Positions 62,618 through 64,000 of a stretch of DNA of 64,000 bases are shown here, piece after piece. The notes beneath the pieces are model-generated. The model made no database searches. It was not told the origin of the DNA and saw nothing but the letters and a program-made list of their open reading frames with translations. The stretch is from positions 862,830-926,829 of the forward strand of contig NZ_JOMH01000001.1 in NCBI RefSeq assembly GCF_000711245.1, written 5' to 3'. A program made the position numbers and the translations under genes. This stretch comes from Polycyclovorans algicola TG408. GTDB lineage: Bacteria > Pseudomonadota > Gammaproteobacteria > Nevskiales > Nevskiaceae. The stretch's first letter is position 1. Every line of letters begins with the position of its first letter.

Positions 62618-63244
62618 TCAGGCCGAGCGCAGCACCTGAGCAAAGAACAGATCAATGAAGGCACGCAGCGGCGCCGGCTCGTGCGTCACCTTTGCGCGCA
62701 GCAGCGCGCCTTCCCAGCCCGAGAGCAGAAACTCGGCCAGTTGCGGGCTGGCGATGTCGTTGGTGAAATCGCCGCGTGTCCGCGCTTCTTCCAGGCACGC
62801 GGCAAAGCGGTCCACCCAGCCGCTGAACACCTGGTCCAGCCGTGCGCGGAAGGCGGGGTGTCGCCCGGCCAGTTCCTGGCCCAGATTGCCGATCAGGCAG
62901 CCGCTGCAAAAATCGGCCTTGATCATGTCGGCCATGCCAGTTTCAAGGTAGCCGCGCAGGCGCCTCAGCGGCGCCATTCTGGGACGGTTGAGCGCCACGT
63001 CGAGCTTGCTGCGATAATGCGCGTCGAAGCGGTCAATCACTGCAAAGCCAAAGTCTTCCTTGTTGGAGAAGTAGTAATAGAACGAACCCTTGGGCACGCC
63101 CGCCGCCAGCACGATGGCGTTGATGCCGGTGTTGTTGTAGCCCTGCGCGTTGATCAGCCCGCTGCCGACATCCAGCAGGCGCTCACGCGTCTCGGCGGCG
63201 GGGCGGCGGGTATTGTGCGGCGTCGTGGCTGCATTGAGGCTCAT
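62618..63244 (-). CDS. TetR-family repressor (NemR/AcuR-like)
   Basis: 208 residues. Helix-turn-helix with GYNNTGINAIVLAAGVPKGS and FYYYFSNKEDFGFAVIDRF; the C-terminal ligand domain contains cysteines (FCSGCLIGNLGQEL). NemR-type proteins sense electrophiles through cysteine and control nemA. The ATG at 63244 is followed upstream by a TAGAC/GTCTA operator. Expected to repress nemA and the quinone oxidoreductase gene. Confidence 0.88.
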   Translation of the reverse strand: MSLNAATTPHNTRRPAAETRERLLDVGSGLINAQGYNNTGINAIVLAAGVPKGSFYYYFSNKEDFGFAVIDRFDAHYRSKLDVALNRPRMAPLRRLRGYLETGMADMIKADFCSGCLIGNLGQELAGRHPAFRARLDQVFSGWVDRFAACLEEARTRGDFTNDIASPQLAEFLLSGWEGALLRAKVTHEPAPLRAFIDLFFAQVLRSA

Positions 63245-63255
63245 GTTTACGATAG

Positions 63256-63270
63256 TAGACCAGTCGTCTA
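63256..63270. promoter_or_regulatory. TAGAC-N5-GTCTA operator upstream of TetR gene
   Basis: TAGACCAGTCGTCTA: TAGAC and its complement GTCTA with five bases between, 12 bp before the TetR start. Operators of NemR and AcuR-type repressors, as I recall them, have TAGAC/GTCTA half-sites. Confidence 0.75.
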
Positions 63271-63389
63271 GTAATCGGGTACCCACTCTTTCCAATAGGG
63301 CCGCCCGTTGATATTCAGGTAGATTCTGAACATCACATCGATGCCATTGAGCGTGCCCGCGCGCGCCACAACATTCCAAGGGGAAGCTG

Positions 63390-64000
63390 ATGCGCCCAAT
63401 CCGCAAGCTGCTGGTCGCCAACCGGTCCGAGATCGCCATCCGCGTGATGCGCGCCGCCGCCGAGCTGGACATCCGCACCGTGGCCATTTACGCCCGCGAA
63501 GACCGCTTTTCGCTGCATCGCTTCAAGGCCGACGAAAGCTACATGGTCGGTGAAGGCGCCAAGCCCATTGCCGCCTATCAGGCCATTGACGACATCATCA
63601 GCGTTGCCAAAGCGGCGGGCGTCGATGCCATTCACCCCGGCTACGGCTTCCTCTCGGAGAACCCGGATTTTGCCGAGGCTTGCGCGGCGGCGGGCATCAC
63701 CTTTATCGGTCCAACGCCGACGGTGATGCGCACGCTGGGCAACAAGATTGCTGCGCGCAAGGCGGCTGAGTCCGCCGGCGTTCCAACCATGCCCGCGAGT
63801 GCCGCGCTGCCGGATGATCGCGACGCCTGCCGGAAAATTGCCGAAGAGATTGGCTACCCGCTGATGCTCAAGGCCAGTTGGGGTGGCGGCGGTCGCGGCA
63901 TGCGCGTGGTACGCAATGTTGAAGAACTCGACGGCGCAGTGCCGGTGGCGCGGCGCGAGGCCAAGAGCGCCTTCGGCAATGACGAGGTGTATCTCGAAAA
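63390..64000 (+). CDS. pyc: Pyruvate carboxylase, N-terminal part (cut by window edge)
   Basis: Start of a biotin carboxylase domain: KLLVANRSEIAIRVMRAA, AIHPGYGFLSENPDFAE, GPTPTVMRTLGNK, then the ATP-grasp glycine loop KASWGGGGRGMRVV. IYAREDRFSLHRFKADES and MVGEGAKPIAAY are typical of pyruvate carboxylase rather than of acetyl-CoA carboxylase AccC. About 203 codons are visible and the frame stays open to the edge. The start ATG has GGGGAAG upstream. Anaplerotic carbon entry; not related to the aromatic genes. Confidence 0.82.
   Translation, partial: MRPIRKLLVANRSEIAIRVMRAAAELDIRTVAIYAREDRFSLHRFKADESYMVGEGAKPIAAYQAIDDIISVAKAAGVDAIHPGYGFLSENPDFAEACAAAGITFIGPTPTVMRTLGNKIAARKAAESAGVPTMPASAALPDDRDACRKIAEEIGYPLMLKASWGGGGRGMRVVRNVEELDGAVPVARREAKSAFGNDEVYLE

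Overview
The window is 64 kb of high-GC proteobacterial DNA. It looks like a chromosomal catabolic region of a gammaproteobacterium that degrades alkylbenzenes and polycyclic hydrocarbons. The evidence is a TOL-like gene set, a cumate-type gene set, FadL-type outer-membrane transport, a proteobacterial Entner-Doudoroff operon, mtgA and a tRNA-Arg(CCG). An Immundisolibacter- or Nevskiales-like host would fit, but no taxonomic marker in the window proves it.

Layout. (1) 1-2.4 kb: a XylA-like reductase (cut by the left edge) diverges from an AlkB/XylM-family membrane hydroxylase. (2) 2.4-5.4 kb: an insertion-sequence nest. An IS3-family element carries an IS5-family element in the 3' end of its transposase gene, and a second IS5 remnant lies beside it. 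All the transposase genes are damaged. (3) 5.8-15 kb: an operon behind a consensus sigma-54 promoter. It holds two tandem xylM-type hydroxylases, xylX/xylY-type dioxygenase subunits, xylB, xylT, xylE and xylF-type genes and a FadL-type channel, so it mixes upper- and lower-pathway functions. No xylC, xylL or xylZ was seen. (4) 15.1-15.9 kb: mtgA. (5) 16-26.4 kb: a meta-cleavage block on one strand (mhpF, mhpE, acyl-CoA synthetase, cumate-type dioxygenase alpha and beta, extradiol dioxygenase, dihydrodiol dehydrogenase, Rieske ferredoxin, TetR regulator, hydrolase, mhpD). It resembles the cmt pathway and would turn both ring-cleavage routes into pyruvate and acetyl-CoA.

(6) 26.7-44.1 kb: a mixed set of oxidative genes whose shared substrate I cannot name: P450, two NTF2-like proteins, MarR regulators, an APH-like phosphotransferase, NUDIX hydrolase, sulfotransferase, DUF1214 protein, SDR, MalT-type regulator, an old-yellow-enzyme homologue, a frameshifted acyl-CoA ligase and a Baeyer-Villiger-type monooxygenase. 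(7) 44.2-49.8 kb: the zwf-pgl-edd-glk-eda operon, which is core sugar metabolism. (8) 49.9-56 kb: a 5TM-PAS-GGDEF-EAL signalling protein and a three-gene operon with an unusual sigma factor. (9) 56-64 kb: a MarR/molybdopterin-enzyme pair, an SDR behind an IS3 fragment, tRNA-Arg, a quinone oxidoreductase-nemA-TetR group and the start of pyruvate carboxylase.

Inferred working scheme: XylM-type enzymes with a XylA-type reductase oxidise a ring methyl group; XylB continues to the aldehyde; XylXY-type or cumate-type dioxygenases act on the ring; extradiol enzymes cleave it; the hydrolases and MhpD/E/F finish the route. Several needed enzymes (aldehyde dehydrogenase, XylL, XylZ, the CmtD decarboxylase and the CmtAa reductase) must lie elsewhere or are missing. 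Palindromic and REP-like repeats lie in several gaps and probably affect transcript ends.
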